From Longimicrobium sp. (lineage in GTDB: Bacteria > Gemmatimonadota > Gemmatimonadetes > Longimicrobiales > Longimicrobiaceae), in contig DASVQP010000038.1 in assembly GCA_036389135.1 (NCBI GenBank), forward strand, positions 62,001-126,000: a stretch of DNA of 64,000 bases, written 5' to 3'. A program made the translations under genes and the position numbers. This document shows, one piece after another, positions 54,703-64,000 of this stretch. Below the pieces are notes generated by a model, which saw only the letters and a list, made by a program, of their open reading frames with translations, had not been told where the DNA came from and did no database searches. Numbering within the stretch: position 1 is the first letter of the stretch; every line of letters starts with the position of its first letter.

Positions 54703-55223
54703 TTCGCCCCCTGGTCGAACAGGCGCAGCTTCAGGTTCATCGGTGTCTTGGCGCCGGGCCCGAAGCCGCGGAAGCAGTGGCAGAGCGCCACCGCCACGCC
54801 GTCCGACGCGTCGTGCGGCTTGGGGGGGGCGGTGAGGCGAAGGAGGCGCTGCACCATGTATCCCACCTGCTCCTTGGTGGCCGCGCCGGTCCCGGCGACG
54901 GCGCTCTTGACCTCGGCGGGCGGATACTCGGCCACCTGGACGTCGCGCAGCGCGGCGGCAAGGAGCACCGCCCCGCGCGCGTGGCCCAGGACGACGGAGG
55001 TGCGCACGTTCTTGGAATAGAAGACGCCCTCCACCGCCAGCACGGCCGGCGAGTGGCGGGCGATGACCTCGGAGAGCCCTTCGTAGATGTCGCGGAGCCG
55101 CATGGGGAGAGCGGCCTTGGGGGCGGTGCGGATCACCCCGCACTCCACCAGCGACACGGCGCCGTCGCGCGTGCGGGCGACGACGCCGTAGCCGGTGACC
55201 GCGGTGCCGGGGTCTACCCCCAT
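54699..55223 (-). CDS. ruvC: Holliday junction endonuclease RuvC
   Basis: RuvC resolves Holliday junctions. With ATG 55223 it has 174 residues, the family norm, and GGAGGTG lies at a good distance upstream. The longer frame to 55313 would overlap yebC and lacks a ribosome binding site. Catalytic acids: D4 (MGVDPGT), E in LAVEGVFYSKN, and the D pair in HDASDGVAVALCH. It is coupled to ruvA; yebC lies upstream, a widespread yebC-ruvC-ruvA order. Confidence 0.96.
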   Translation of the reverse strand: MGVDPGTAVTGYGVVARTRDGAVSLVECGVIRTAPKAALPMRLRDIYEGLSEVIARHSPAVLAVEGVFYSKNVRTSVVLGHARGAVLLAAALRDVQVAEYPPAEVKSAVAGTGAATKEQVGYMVQRLLRLTAPPKPHDASDGVAVALCHCFRGFGPGAKTPMNLKLRLFDQGAK

Positions 55224-55287
55224 CACCAGCGACACCTCCGGCTGCAACGGACGGAGCGGCTGCACGGGCGCGGCCGCTCGGGGTGAC

Positions 55288-56031
55288 TCAGACCTCGGCG
55301 AGGCTGTCGACATCCACGTCGGCGTTGCTGTACACCTTTTGGACGTCGTCCATGTCCTCGATCAGGTCCAGCAGCTTGACGAGCTTGTCCGCGTCCGGGC
55401 CCTCGACCTTGACCTCGGTCTTGGGGACCATCGCCAGCTCGGCCTCCTCCCACACGATCCCCTGCTCGCGCAGCGCGTCCTGCACGGCGTGGAAGTCGGA
55501 GACCTCGGTGAGCACGGTGAAGCCGCCTTCCTCCACCTGCACGTCCATGGCGCCGGCCTCGAGCGCGGCCTCCATCACCTTCTCCTCGTCGTACTTCTCG
55601 GAGTCGATGTGGATCTGGCCGCGGCGATCGAACATCCACGCCACCGAGCCCGTGGTACCGAGGTTGCCGCCGTTGCGCGAGAGCCACTTGCGAAGGTCGG
55701 CCACCGTGCGGTTGGCGTTGTCCGTGAGCGTGTCCACCATGATGGCGACGCCGGCGGGGCCGTACGCCTCGTACGTCACCTCCTCGTACGACACGCCCTC
55801 GAGCTCGCCCGTGCCCTTTTTGACGGCGCGGTCGATGTTCTCGTTGGGCATGTTGGCGGCCTTGGCCGTGTCGATGGCGAGGCGCAGGCGCGGGTTACCG
55901 GACGGGTCGCCGCCGCCGGCCTTGGCCGCCACGGTGATCTCGCGGATCAGCTTGGTCCAGGCGGCCGCGCGCTTGTTGTCGGTGATCGCCTTCTTGTGCT
56001 TGATCTGCTTCCACTTGCTATGCCCGGCCAT
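55288..56031 (-). CDS. yebC: YebC/TACO1-family translation factor
   Basis: A 247-residue YebC protein starting at ATG 56031 with GGAGGTG eight bases upstream. Signatures: MAGHSKWKQIKHKKA, GGGDPSGNPRLRLAIDTAKA, NMPNENIDRAVKKGTGE and YEAYGPAGVAIMVDTLTDN. Family members help ribosomes through proline stretches and some were first called regulators of ruvC, its usual neighbour as here. A heptamer repeat lies upstream. Confidence 0.96.
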   Translation of the reverse strand: MAGHSKWKQIKHKKAITDNKRAAAWTKLIREITVAAKAGGGDPSGNPRLRLAIDTAKAANMPNENIDRAVKKGTGELEGVSYEEVTYEAYGPAGVAIMVDTLTDNANRTVADLRKWLSRNGGNLGTTGSVAWMFDRRGQIHIDSEKYDEEKVMEAALEAGAMDVQVEEGGFTVLTEVSDFHAVQDALREQGIVWEEAELAMVPKTEVKVEGPDADKLVKLLDLIEDMDDVQKVYSNADVDVDSLAEV

Positions 56032-56115
56032 CGGGCACCTCCACGTACGCTGTAAGGGAACGGATCGCCGCCGGGGCATGGCGAATATAGCTAACGCGCG
56101 GTCTGAAGGCCAAGA

Positions 56116-56253
56116 GAAGTGCTAAGTCCTAAGTGCTAAGTGCTAAGTGCTAAGTGCTAAGTGCTAAGTGCTAAGTGCTAAGTGCTAAGTGAAAACGCAC
56201 TCACGCACTGACGCACTGCCGTTCAGGACTCAGCACTTAGCACTTAGCACTTC
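56116..56253. repeat. GCTAAGT heptamer element, copy F (longest left arm)
   Basis: About ten tandem (C/G)CTAAGT heptamers, then AAAACGCACTCACGCACTGACGCACTGCCG, described here in parts: CGCACTCACGCACTGACGCA, CTGCCGTTCAGGACTCAGCA and CTTAGCACTTAGCACTTCA. The core is the reverse complement of copy A, so elements insert in either orientation. It lies between yebC and the YciI-like gene. Confidence 0.92.
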
Positions 56254-56257
56254 ATTC

Positions 56258-56560
56258 CTACACCCCCGCCGCCTGCGGCAAAAACGCCGCAAACCTCGGA
56301 TCGCTCTTCACCGGATTGAACCGTACGATCTCGAACTCGGCGATGCCGTTCTCGAAGTAGGGGTCGTCGCAGATCATCTTGGTGGCCTCCACCTCGCTGT
56401 CGAGCGTGGTGAGGATGACGCCGCCCGTGCGCGGCTCGCGCGGGCCGGAGAAGATCAGCTTCCCTTCACGGTACAGCCCGTCCAGGTACGCGCGATGGGC
56501 GGCGGTGTGGGCTTCTACTTCGTCGATCGGCTTCACGTAGCGGAGTAGGATCAGGATCAT
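56258..56560 (-). CDS. YciI-like protein
   Basis: A 100-residue YCII-family ferredoxin-like protein. The conserved HTAAHRAYLDGLYREGKL, then FSGPREPRTGGVILTT and CDDPYFENGIAEFEIVRFNP, match the family, which includes dehydrochlorinase-like enzymes with a His/Asp pair (H22 or so in the first motif). The reaction here is unknown. It stands between a heptamer repeat and the inositol phosphatase gene, 98 bases away. Confidence 0.88.
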   Translation of the reverse strand: MILILLRYVKPIDEVEAHTAAHRAYLDGLYREGKLIFSGPREPRTGGVILTTLDSEVEATKMICDDPYFENGIAEFEIVRFNPVKSDPRFAAFLPQAAGV

Positions 56561-56658
56561 GGAACCGGAATGCCTGGGGATGGGGAGCGCGGGCTTGCCG
56601 CGGTCGAGACAACGCTTCTCTAGGGCTAGCGCATCGGGCGCTCCGCCGCAACCCGCCG

Positions 56659-57441
56659 CTACCGCACCCCGGCCGCCGCGAGCACTGCCTGGTGCACCCG
56701 CCCGTTGCTGGCCGCCACGCCGCGCCACGACGGGTTCGGCTGGTTGTAGCGAAAGGGCTCGCCGTCCAGCCCCGTGACGCGCCCGCCCGCCTCGCGCACG
56801 ATCACCTCCGCGCCGCACACGTCCCACTCGTGCTTGGGGCCAAAGGAGACGAACGCGTCGCCCGTGCCGTCGGCCACCTTGACCATCTTGTACGCGGTGC
56901 TCCCCAGCGGATGAACCGTGCAGCTCTCCGCGAACCCGCCCAGCTCCCCGCGCCGCAGCTCGGACCGCGAGCAGAGGACGCGCGGCATACCCACCCGCGG
57001 CGAGACGCGGACGGGCACGCCGTTCAGCCACGCGCCGCCGCCCTCGATGGCGTGGTACACCTCGCCGGTGACGGGATTGCACACCACGCCCAGCACCGCG
57101 CGATCCCCCTCCACCAGCCCGATGCTGACGGCGAATTCGGCGATCCCCTGCACGAAGGAGTTGGTGCCGTCGATGGGGTCCACCACCCAGAGCCGCTCCC
57201 GTTCCAGCCGCTCGGGGGAGTCGGCGGTCTCCTCTGAGAGCCACCCGTACTCCGGCCGGTCGCCATTCAGCACCTCGCGGATCACGCGGTCCGCCTCCAC
57301 GTCAGCATCGGTGACGGGCTGGTCGGGGTCCTTGTAGCGCACCTCCATTTTCGCGCGGAACGCGGGGCGAATCACCTCGGCCGCCGCCCGCGCGGCGCGG
57401 AGGGCGAGATCGAGGTCGGACTGCAGATCACTGAGATGCAT
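56659..57441 (-). CDS. Inositol monophosphatase-family phosphatase
   Basis: A 260-residue Mg-dependent phosphatase of the IMPase/HisN/CysQ fold. Metal ligands are in GWLSEETADS, VVDPIDGTNSFVQG and EWDVCGAEVIVREAGG. Motifs are complete, so it is active in principle. Substrate could be inositol phosphate, histidinol phosphate or PAP; the sequence alone does not settle it. The stretch 56561-56658 after it holds no gene. Confidence 0.92.
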   Translation of the reverse strand: MHLSDLQSDLDLALRAARAAAEVIRPAFRAKMEVRYKDPDQPVTDADVEADRVIREVLNGDRPEYGWLSEETADSPERLERERLWVVDPIDGTNSFVQGIAEFAVSIGLVEGDRAVLGVVCNPVTGEVYHAIEGGGAWLNGVPVRVSPRVGMPRVLCSRSELRRGELGGFAESCTVHPLGSTAYKMVKVADGTGDAFVSFGPKHEWDVCGAEVIVREAGGRVTGLDGEPFRYNQPNPSWRGVAASNGRVHQAVLAAAGVR

Positions 57442-57460
57442 CAGGCTCGCTCAACTGCTT

Positions 57461-57552
57461 GGCTCACACAGAGACACAGAGGAAACAGCGAGAACAGCAA
57501 GAAGGGTTCTCTGCGTCTTGCAGTTCCTCTGTGCCCTCTGTGTGTGATGCTT
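57461..57552. repeat. CACAGAG-family palindromic repeat
   Basis: CTCACACAGAGACACAGAGG faces CCTCTGTGCCCTCTGTGTGTG, with CGAGAACAGCAAGAAGGGTT and CTCTGCGTCTTGCAGTT in the middle. It lies upstream of the inositol phosphatase gene. Confidence 0.85.
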
Positions 57553-57572
57553 TTCGCGCGCATCCGCAGAAC

Positions 57573-57608
57573 CGAGAGCGGAGCCAGGTGATCCCGGCTC
57601 CGCTCTCG
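57573..57608 (-). terminator. Hairpin terminator of the subtilase gene
   Basis: CGAGAGCGGAGCC (57573-57585) pairs perfectly with GGCTCCGCTCTCG (57596-57608), 27 bases past the stop of the protease. Confidence 0.8.
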
Positions 57609-57634
57609 CACCTCAACTCACGATCGGCCAAACG

Positions 57635-59098
<1,464 letters not shown>

Positions 59099-59526
59099 TG
59101 AGTGTTACTCCAGTTAGGGAGAGTGGAATGGAAGCGGTGATCGGCGACCGCGCAACTTTACAATGCACAAAACAGTCCTAAAGTGCGCTTAGTGGAAGTT
59201 GTTCATTTTTGCGAGGTTACAGAAACGACCCAGCTACCGTTCACTCTTGGAGTGCTGCAGATCGGTGCAGCCGCATACCAATTCAGTGCGCGTTTTGTCT
59301 TGAAGGGAATGTTAGGAAAATCCAGCCTGACACCGAGGCACAGACTACGACCACGATCAAGGATACTCCTCTCTGTAGCCTTACCGTTCCCTCTGTGCCT
59401 TCTGTGTGATGCTCGTCCATTGTTCCTCTCCGCGGCTCCGCGTCTCTGCGTGAGATTTCCGTCACAATGCCAGACCGCCCCGGAACCGTGTAGGCGCCGG
59501 GGGCGGAGTGGTGGCAAGGATCACGG
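59099..59526. other. Gene-free spacer with half copies of the CACAGAG repeat
   Basis: No gene. AT-richer upstream region of the protease (59150-59330), probably carrying its promoter. At 59389-59455 right-arm repeat sequences occur without their left partners: CCCTCTGTGCCTTCTGTGTGA and GGCTCCGCGTCTCTGCGTGAG. These look like decayed copies. Confidence 0.6.
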
Positions 59527-60180
59527 TCAGCGGTTGGATGTCTCGCGCGAGAGGCGGTACATCTCGGCGGCGCGCTCCGGGTTGCCCTTGCGGTCGTAGG
59601 CGATGCCCATGGCGTAGTAGGCGCGCGTGTTCTCGGGCTGAAGGCGCACGGCCTCCTCCAGCGCCTCGATCGCGGCGTCCGACTCGGCAAGCTGGTTGAG
59701 CGCCTCGCCCAGGATCAGGTACGCCGAGACCGAGGTGCCGTCCAGCTCCACCGCGCGGCGAAGGGCCGTGACGGCGGCCGCGTACACGCCCCGCTTGTAG
59801 AGCGCCGTGCCAAGCTGCAGGTGCACCTCGAACGAGTCCGGCGCCAGGCGCTGGGCGCGGCGCAGCTCCTTCTCCGCAGCGTCGAACTTGCGCTGGGCAG
59901 CCAGGGCCGCGCCCAGCCCCGTCACCGCCCGCACCAGGTCCGGGCTGACGGCGATCACGGCGCTGTACGCCTCGGCCGCCTCGGCGGCGCTGCCGGCGGC
60001 GGCCAGCTCGTCCGCACGGTCCAGCCGCGCGACGAGTGCGTCGTCCAGCGGCTCATCGACCACGGCGGCGCGTGCGGGTGCGCGCCGCGGGCCGCGCGTG
60101 GCGCGCGCGGGCCCGGCATCCTGCCCCGTCTCCGGCGGAAGGTCGTCCCCATCTGAGTCTCTGCTATTCCGGACCATCAT
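59527..60180 (-). CDS. TPR-repeat protein
   Basis: A 217-residue soluble protein. After a basic, Arg/Pro-rich, disordered N-terminus (1-40), at least four tetratricopeptide repeats follow (about 55-210), for example ALAAQRKFDAAEKELRRAQR and AYYAMGIAYDRKGNPERAAE. The double ATG at 60180/60177 overlaps the cutA stop by up to 17 bases, so it is co-translated. TPRs serve as docking surfaces; the partner is unknown. It and the second TPR gene flank cutA. Confidence 0.85.
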   Translation of the reverse strand: MMVRNSRDSDGDDLPPETGQDAGPARATRGPRRAPARAAVVDEPLDDALVARLDRADELAAAGSAAEAAEAYSAVIAVSPDLVRAVTGLGAALAAQRKFDAAEKELRRAQRLAPDSFEVHLQLGTALYKRGVYAAAVTALRRAVELDGTSVSAYLILGEALNQLAESDAAIEALEEAVRLQPENTRAYYAMGIAYDRKGNPERAAEMYRLSRETSNR

Positions 60181-60550
60181 CCACCCTGGTTGCGCGGGGG
60201 AGCTCCGCCGCTCCCCCCTGCTGGTGCTCCGTCTCTTCCAGCACCCACTTTCCGTACTCCTCCGACACCCACTCCAGCGGCGCGGCGACCAGCTCCGGCA
60301 GATCGTAAGGGTGAAGCTCCGCAATGCGCTGAAAGAGGCGGGGCACCAGGGACCGGCGCGTCTTGAAGAGCACCTGCGACTCCGAGTCGGCCCTCATCTC
60401 CCCCTGCCAGTGGTACATCGAGAGCACCCCCACCATTACCGTAGCGCAGGCGGCGAGCCGCTCCTGCACCACCATCTTCGCGAGGCGCTCCGCCACCGCC
60501 GAGTCTGGCGCGGTCATGAACACCAGTGCCAGATCCGCGCCGTCGTTCAT
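60164..60550 (-). CDS. cutA: Divalent-cation tolerance protein CutA
   Basis: A 128-residue protein of the trimeric CutA1 family, PII-like in fold. Features: FMTAPDSAVAERLAKMVVQE, LAACATVMVGVLSMYHWQGE, then FKTRRSLVPRLFQRIAELHP with the conserved HPYDLPEL. Last 20 residues are extra. Metal tolerance is the classic link, though the true function is debated. It lies between two TPR genes on the same strand with short spacings (5 bases to the gene ending at 60556). Confidence 0.92.
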   Translation of the reverse strand: MNDGADLALVFMTAPDSAVAERLAKMVVQERLAACATVMVGVLSMYHWQGEMRADSESQVLFKTRRSLVPRLFQRIAELHPYDLPELVAAPLEWVSEEYGKWVLEETEHQQGGAAELPRATRVDDGPE

Positions 60551-60555
60551 CGCTG

Positions 60556-61005
60556 TTACGGCTCCGCTCCAACGGGGAGCGGGCCGTCGTCGCCGGTCAG
60601 CTCCGCCAGGGTGGCGCGCGCATGCGAGATGTGCCGCTGCGCGTGCGGCGACGCCGGCGGGCGCGCGAGGAATGCCCGCAGGTGCGCGATCGCCTCGTCC
60701 GTCTGCGCCTGCTGGAGCAGGAGGAACGCCAGCCCGTAGTGGGCCCCCGAGGCGTGCGGCTTCAGCTCCAGGACGCGGCGGTACGTCTTCATCGCCTCGT
60801 CCGTCATCCCGATGCGGGTGTACGTCACCGCGATCTGCTGGAGGACGTCCGTGTCGTTAGGGCTTTCGCGCAGGGCGAGCCGGAACGAGGTGAGCGCCTC
60901 GTGGAACTTCTCGTCCTGGAGGAGGACGGTCCCTTCCTCGTAGTAGTCCGGATCCCGCGCGTCCGAGCCAGGTCGGCCGTGGATGATCTTGTTGAACCAG
61001 GACAT
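60556..61005 (-). CDS. Small TPR-repeat protein
   Basis: A 149-residue protein starting at ATG 61005 with MSWFNKIIHG, a motif often seen at the start of short TPR proteins of this lineage. About three repeats follow, for example ALTSFRLALRESPNDTDVLQ and AHYGLAFLLLQQAQTDEAIA. No signal or membrane segment. It is upstream of cutA on the same strand with a 5-base gap, so an operon TPR-cutA-TPR is likely. Function unknown. Confidence 0.85.
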   Translation of the reverse strand: MSWFNKIIHGRPGSDARDPDYYEEGTVLLQDEKFHEALTSFRLALRESPNDTDVLQQIAVTYTRIGMTDEAMKTYRRVLELKPHASGAHYGLAFLLLQQAQTDEAIAHLRAFLARPPASPHAQRHISHARATLAELTGDDGPLPVGAEP

Positions 61006-61136
61006 TCCGGTTTCGATAAGCGTGTGCTCGGGGACCGGACCGAAGCCAGGTGGAGGGTGCCGGACGGGCGCCGCGGAGCCCGTCCGGCAAGGGTCCCAAG
61101 TTACCCGCGAAGGGGTGGGGTGCGCAACCGAATCGG

Positions 61137-61769
61137 TCAGCGTCCCGGTGCCGCCGCCGTGGGGCCGGGCTTCTTCGCCACCACCACTCCTTCTTGCTCC
61201 AGGAGCACCTCCGCGCCCAGCCGGCGGAGCTCCTCCGATGCGCCTTCGGGCGCGGGGTCCAGCACCAGCCGCGTCCCCGGCGCCAGCACGCGCACCGCCT
61301 CCGCGAGCGGCGTCTCCGCGCCGGTGAGCGCCACGCCGCGCAGCATCCCGCCGCGCACGGGGAGCGCCGGGCCGCCGGCCACGCGGCTCACCCCCGGCGT
61401 GCCGTCTTCGGGGATGGGGTGTGCGGTGAAGGCTACCACCTGGAGCCCCGGCACCAGGGCGGCGATGGCGGGAGCAAGCTCCGCGCCGGGGCCGGCCACC
61501 AGCACGGTGCCGCTGGCTCCCGCCAGCCCCAGCAGCGCCGCCAGCCGCACCGCCGCGTCCGGGTCCTGCGCGGCCGCGGGCGTAGGCGCGCCTCCGACGA
61601 CGCGCAGGTCGACGGTACCATCCTCGATCGGGTACATCTCGCGGCAGTTGGAGCAGCCCAGACTCCCCTGCACCACCCGCCGCTCCTCCAGCCGGTCCGC
61701 CAGGAGGATCAGACCGAGCTCCGGGCCGCAGCGTGGGCAGGTGAGGATGTCGGTGAGGAGGATGTGCAT
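61137..61769 (-). CDS. Trm112-like zinc domain fused to a Rossmann-like domain
   Basis: A 210-residue protein. Residues 1-58 form a Trm112/UPF0434-type zinc domain with CPRC (11-14) and CSNC (39-42), and YPIEDGTVDLRV as in that family. Residues 70-205 look like a reduced methyltransferase fold: the first strand and turn GTVLVAGPGAELAPA replaces the usual D/E-x-G-x-G, so SAM binding is doubtful. Trm112 proteins activate methyltransferases; this one may hold a built-in, perhaps inactive, partner. It stands alone. Confidence 0.72.
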   Translation of the reverse strand: MHILLTDILTCPRCGPELGLILLADRLEERRVVQGSLGCSNCREMYPIEDGTVDLRVVGGAPTPAAAQDPDAAVRLAALLGLAGASGTVLVAGPGAELAPAIAALVPGLQVVAFTAHPIPEDGTPGVSRVAGGPALPVRGGMLRGVALTGAETPLAEAVRVLAPGTRLVLDPAPEGASEELRRLGAEVLLEQEGVVVAKKPGPTAAAPGR

Positions 61770-61839
61770 GGTGGTCGATGGGTGCGGCCGAGGTGGTGCC
61801 GGGGTGGGCGGGGGCCAGGCCTGGGCAGCCCGGCGGTTG

Positions 61840-62003
61840 AAACCGCTGCAACAACCGCGGGAAGCCTGCCTTCGCAGGCTCCGGTGGTGGCATTGGCGCG
61901 GGTGGGCGGGTCGGGCGCCGCATCACCGGGGGCTAAAGCCCCCGGCTGGAACCACGGGAAGGCGGCTAAAGCCGGCTCGAGAAACGCGGCATCAGACCCG
62001 GAG
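61840..62003. repeat. CGGCTTTAGCCG / CCGGGGGC repeat cluster, copy 2
   Basis: Contains GCCTGCCTTCGCAGGC, CCGGGGGCTAAAGCCCCCGG, GGCGGCTAAAGCCGGC and GTCCGCGAAGGCGGAC hairpins in series. The part at 61920-62003 is the inverse of 20337-20424 with about 75 matching bases. No gene lies between 61770 and 62058. Confidence 0.85.
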
Positions 62004-62058
62004 TCCGCGAAGGCGGACTTTGTGCTGTTGTTGCAGCGAGTTCACTCGCCCGAGGAGG

Positions 62059-62439
62059 TCACCACATCGGGCGGGGAGAGTACTGGGCCCACTGGTTGGG
62101 GGTCTCCCAGACACGGACGTAGGCGAGGTGCTCGCCGTCGGGGCCGAGGCGGTCGCGCATCTGCTGGTAGATCCAGCGGGCCTGGTTCTCCGCGCTCGGC
62201 TCCAGCTCGGTGAAGGGCGGGAGGTCGTTGATGTTCTCGTGGTCCAGGTGCTCGGCGATCGCGCGGAGGTGGCGCTTGGCCTCCGTGAAGTCGAACGCCA
62301 TGCCGCCCTCGCCCACGTCCTCGAAGGCGAGACCGGCCTCCACGACGTAGTGGTGCCCGTGCAGCTTCTCGCACTTGCCGCGGTAGTTGCGCAGGAAGTG
62401 GGCGGAGTCGTAGTGGGCCTTGACGTTCAGCAGGAACAT
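62059..62439 (-). CDS. queD: 6-carboxytetrahydropterin synthase-like (QueD family)
   Basis: A 126-residue QueD/PTPS protein starting at ATG 62439. Zinc and catalytic motif: H14 (DSAHFL), C23-x3-H27-G-H29 in GKCEKLHGHH. Further: FDFTEAKRHLRAIAEHLDHE and VRVWETPNQWAQY, with a catalytic Asp/His in LDHEN. QueD makes carboxytetrahydropterin from the FolE product on the way to queuosine. folE lies two genes upstream, and a second family member lies beyond it. Confidence 0.93.
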   Translation of the reverse strand: MFLLNVKAHYDSAHFLRNYRGKCEKLHGHHYVVEAGLAFEDVGEGGMAFDFTEAKRHLRAIAEHLDHENINDLPPFTELEPSAENQARWIYQQMRDRLGPDGEHLAYVRVWETPNQWAQYSPRPMW

Positions 62440-62443
62440 GGCG

Positions 62444-63160
62444 CTATGCGGCGGCCTCCACCGCGATGTAAGGGAGCTGCACGTGGCGCGGCTGCACGGC
62501 CGCAAAGAGCACCACGCGCGCCACGTCTTCCGCGCGCAGCATCGCCGCGCGGTCGGGAAGGTCGGCGCGCGAATCGGGGTCGATCGGGTCCCAGAGCGGG
62601 GTGTCGGTGGCGGCTGGCTCCACCAGGGTGGCGCGCACGCCGGTGCCGCGCACCTCCTGCAGCAACACCTCGTGCAGCCCGCGTTGCCCGAACTTCGACG
62701 CCGAGTACGCCCCGTTTTCCGGGTACGCCACGCGTCCCGCCACCGACCCGATCTGGATGATGTGCCCCGACCCGCGCTCCAGCATCAGCGGGAGGAAGGC
62801 GCGCACCAGCAGGAAGGGGGCGCGCAGGTTGGCGGCGATCTGTGCGTCGAAGGAGGCGGGGTCCGTCTCCGCCAGGCGCGCCAGGGCAAAGGCGCCGGCG
62901 GCGTTCACCACCAGGTCCGGCGCGTCGCCCAGCAGTTCGCCGACGTAGGTGGCCAGCGTGTGCACCGCCGACGGGTCGGATACGTCGGTGGGCATGGCGT
63001 GCCCCCCCACCTCCTCCGCGGCGCGGGCCAGGGCGTCGCCGCCGCGCGACACCATTCCTACCCACGCGCCGCTCTCCGCCAGCGCGCGCGCCACCGCCAG
63101 CCCGATCCCGCGCGACGCACCCGTCACCAGCGCCGTCCTCCCCCGCATCGAGTCGTCCAT
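62444..63160 (-). CDS. Short-chain dehydrogenase/reductase
   Basis: A 238-residue SDR with cofactor motif TGASRGIG (14-21), structural NAAG, and catalytic S-YxxxK in IGSVAGRVAYPENGAYSASK. The start is ATG 63160 or 63148. Substrate unknown. It sits between folE and a QueD gene, 4 bases before the latter's stop side, so it is in the same operon. A sepiapterin or dihydropterin reductase-like role is possible from this context only; the general SDR motifs do not prove it. Confidence 0.9.
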   Translation of the reverse strand: MDDSMRGRTALVTGASRGIGLAVARALAESGAWVGMVSRGGDALARAAEEVGGHAMPTDVSDPSAVHTLATYVGELLGDAPDLVVNAAGAFALARLAETDPASFDAQIAANLRAPFLLVRAFLPLMLERGSGHIIQIGSVAGRVAYPENGAYSASKFGQRGLHEVLLQEVRGTGVRATLVEPAATDTPLWDPIDPDSRADLPDRAAMLRAEDVARVVLFAAVQPRHVQLPYIAVEAAA

Positions 63161-63174
63161 TTCCGTCCCCGTGG

Positions 63175-63774
<600 letters not shown>

Positions 63775-64000
63775 CTATTCTCCCGTGTACTCCGCGTAGT
63801 TGCGCGGCGTCTCCCAAAGTACGATGCGCGCCAGCCTGCCCCGGGGCACGCGCGGCGCCAGCTGGTTCCAGATCGCCACCACCAGGTTCTCGGTGGAGGG
63901 GATCACCCCCTGCAGCCAGGGGACGTCCAGGTTGAGGTTGCGGTGGTCCATCTGCCCGATCACCTCTTCCGCCACGTCGCGCAGCTCGCCCAGGTCCACC
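63775..64000 (-). CDS. Second QueD-family protein, C-terminal part
   Basis: Partial gene entering from beyond the window edge. The visible 75 residues include FDLGEL-like MDLGELRDVAEEVIGQMDHR, then NLNLDVPWLQGVIPSTENLV and RIVLWETPRNYAEYTGE, typical of the C-terminal half of 6-pyruvoyl/6-carboxytetrahydropterin synthases with the conserved Asp-His and Glu. It is clearly different from the queD at 62059-62439. The zinc-binding N-terminus lies outside. It abuts folE. Confidence 0.88.
   Translation of the reverse strand, partial: VDLGELRDVAEEVIGQMDHRNLNLDVPWLQGVIPSTENLVVAIWNQLAPRVPRGRLARIVLWETPRNYAEYTGE

Noticed and set aside
55223-55313. Upstream start for ruvC (30 more residues)
   Set aside because: It would overlap yebC, lacks a ribosome binding site and adds a Pro/Ala-rich leader. 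ATG 55223 has a strong site and gives the family length.
60526-62760. A 744-codon plus-strand open frame across the TPR, Trm112-like and queD genes
   Set aside because: It crosses four minus-strand genes and two repeat blocks and has no recognisable domain.

Overview
The window is about 64 kb of very GC-rich, densely coded bacterial chromosome. It has no rRNA or tRNA that I can see and no phage structural genes. The gene set includes Proteinase K-like and M28 secreted hydrolases with lipoprotein or Sec signals, Big-domain lipoproteins and a UbiA/UbiX/UbiD/MenG menaquinone-finishing set. Pyruvate phosphate dikinase and an unusual abundance of dispersed palindromic intergenic repeats are also present. 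Together these suggest a diderm environmental bacterium, most like Gemmatimonadota of the Longimicrobium type. That placement is inference from gene style, not from a marker gene.

Layout. 1-10 kb: end of an EamA transporter, an AsnC-type regulator divergent from a Cys/Met-metabolism PLP enzyme, an unknown two-gene unit (2012-2886), purD-mutM, a TPR protein, a short UvrC-like nuclease and two lipoproteins. 10-16.7 kb (minus strand): M28 peptidase, a YfcE-type phosphoesterase, and ubiX-ubiA-ubiD with menG. 16.8-20.2 kb (plus strand): ECF sigma factor, zinc anti-sigma factor, a bactofilin-like membrane protein and an adhesin-like beta protein. 20.4-30.2 kb: mrp, a NifU-like protein, pruA, an outer-membrane barrel, a Big-domain lipoprotein, an SH3 protein and ppdK. 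30.2-34.7 kb: a low-GC membrane protein, then htrA divergent from an OmpR/HK two-component pair with a helically phased TTAA array between them.

34.8-36.2 kb holds an intact-looking IS110-family insertion inside one copy of a palindromic repeat. An undamaged copy at 15.6 kb allows the empty site to be reconstructed. The non-coding region upstream of the transposase has the layout of a bridge RNA: its predicted guide segments match this element's own ends and its actual target. 36.2-46.5 kb (minus strand): an AsmA-like protein, a phosphoesterase, tsaD-ybbR, and a long head-to-tail run yajC-def-fmt-thiE-thiS-thiG-rsmB-PASTA-tlpA.

46.6-53.9 kb is a disrupted tgt/queA/ruvB neighbourhood. An AAA ATPase plus DUF4276 (TOPRIM-like) pair, resembling ATPase-nuclease defence modules, lies on the opposite strand next to tgt. 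A diverged 3' copy of queA (pseudogene) and the real queA bracket a 1.6 kb insert carrying an SPFH protein and a tiny membrane protein. 54-64 kb (minus strand): ruvA-ruvC-yebC, YciI-like, inositol phosphatase, a subtilase, TPR-cutA-TPR, a Trm112-like protein, and folE flanked by two QueD-type genes. With tgt and queA, the window therefore carries several steps of queuosine synthesis.

Five dispersed repeat families occupy most gaps between genes. They are (i) GCTAAGT heptamer arrays with inverted arms, (ii) CACAGAG/GCGGAGGCGC hairpins, sometimes nested, (iii) a GTCATCCTGAG-ended MITE-like unit, (iv) a CCGGGGGC...GCCCCCGG unit and (v) the GTTATCGGG palindrome hit by the IS110. Coordinates and translations were read by eye. 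No database search was possible.
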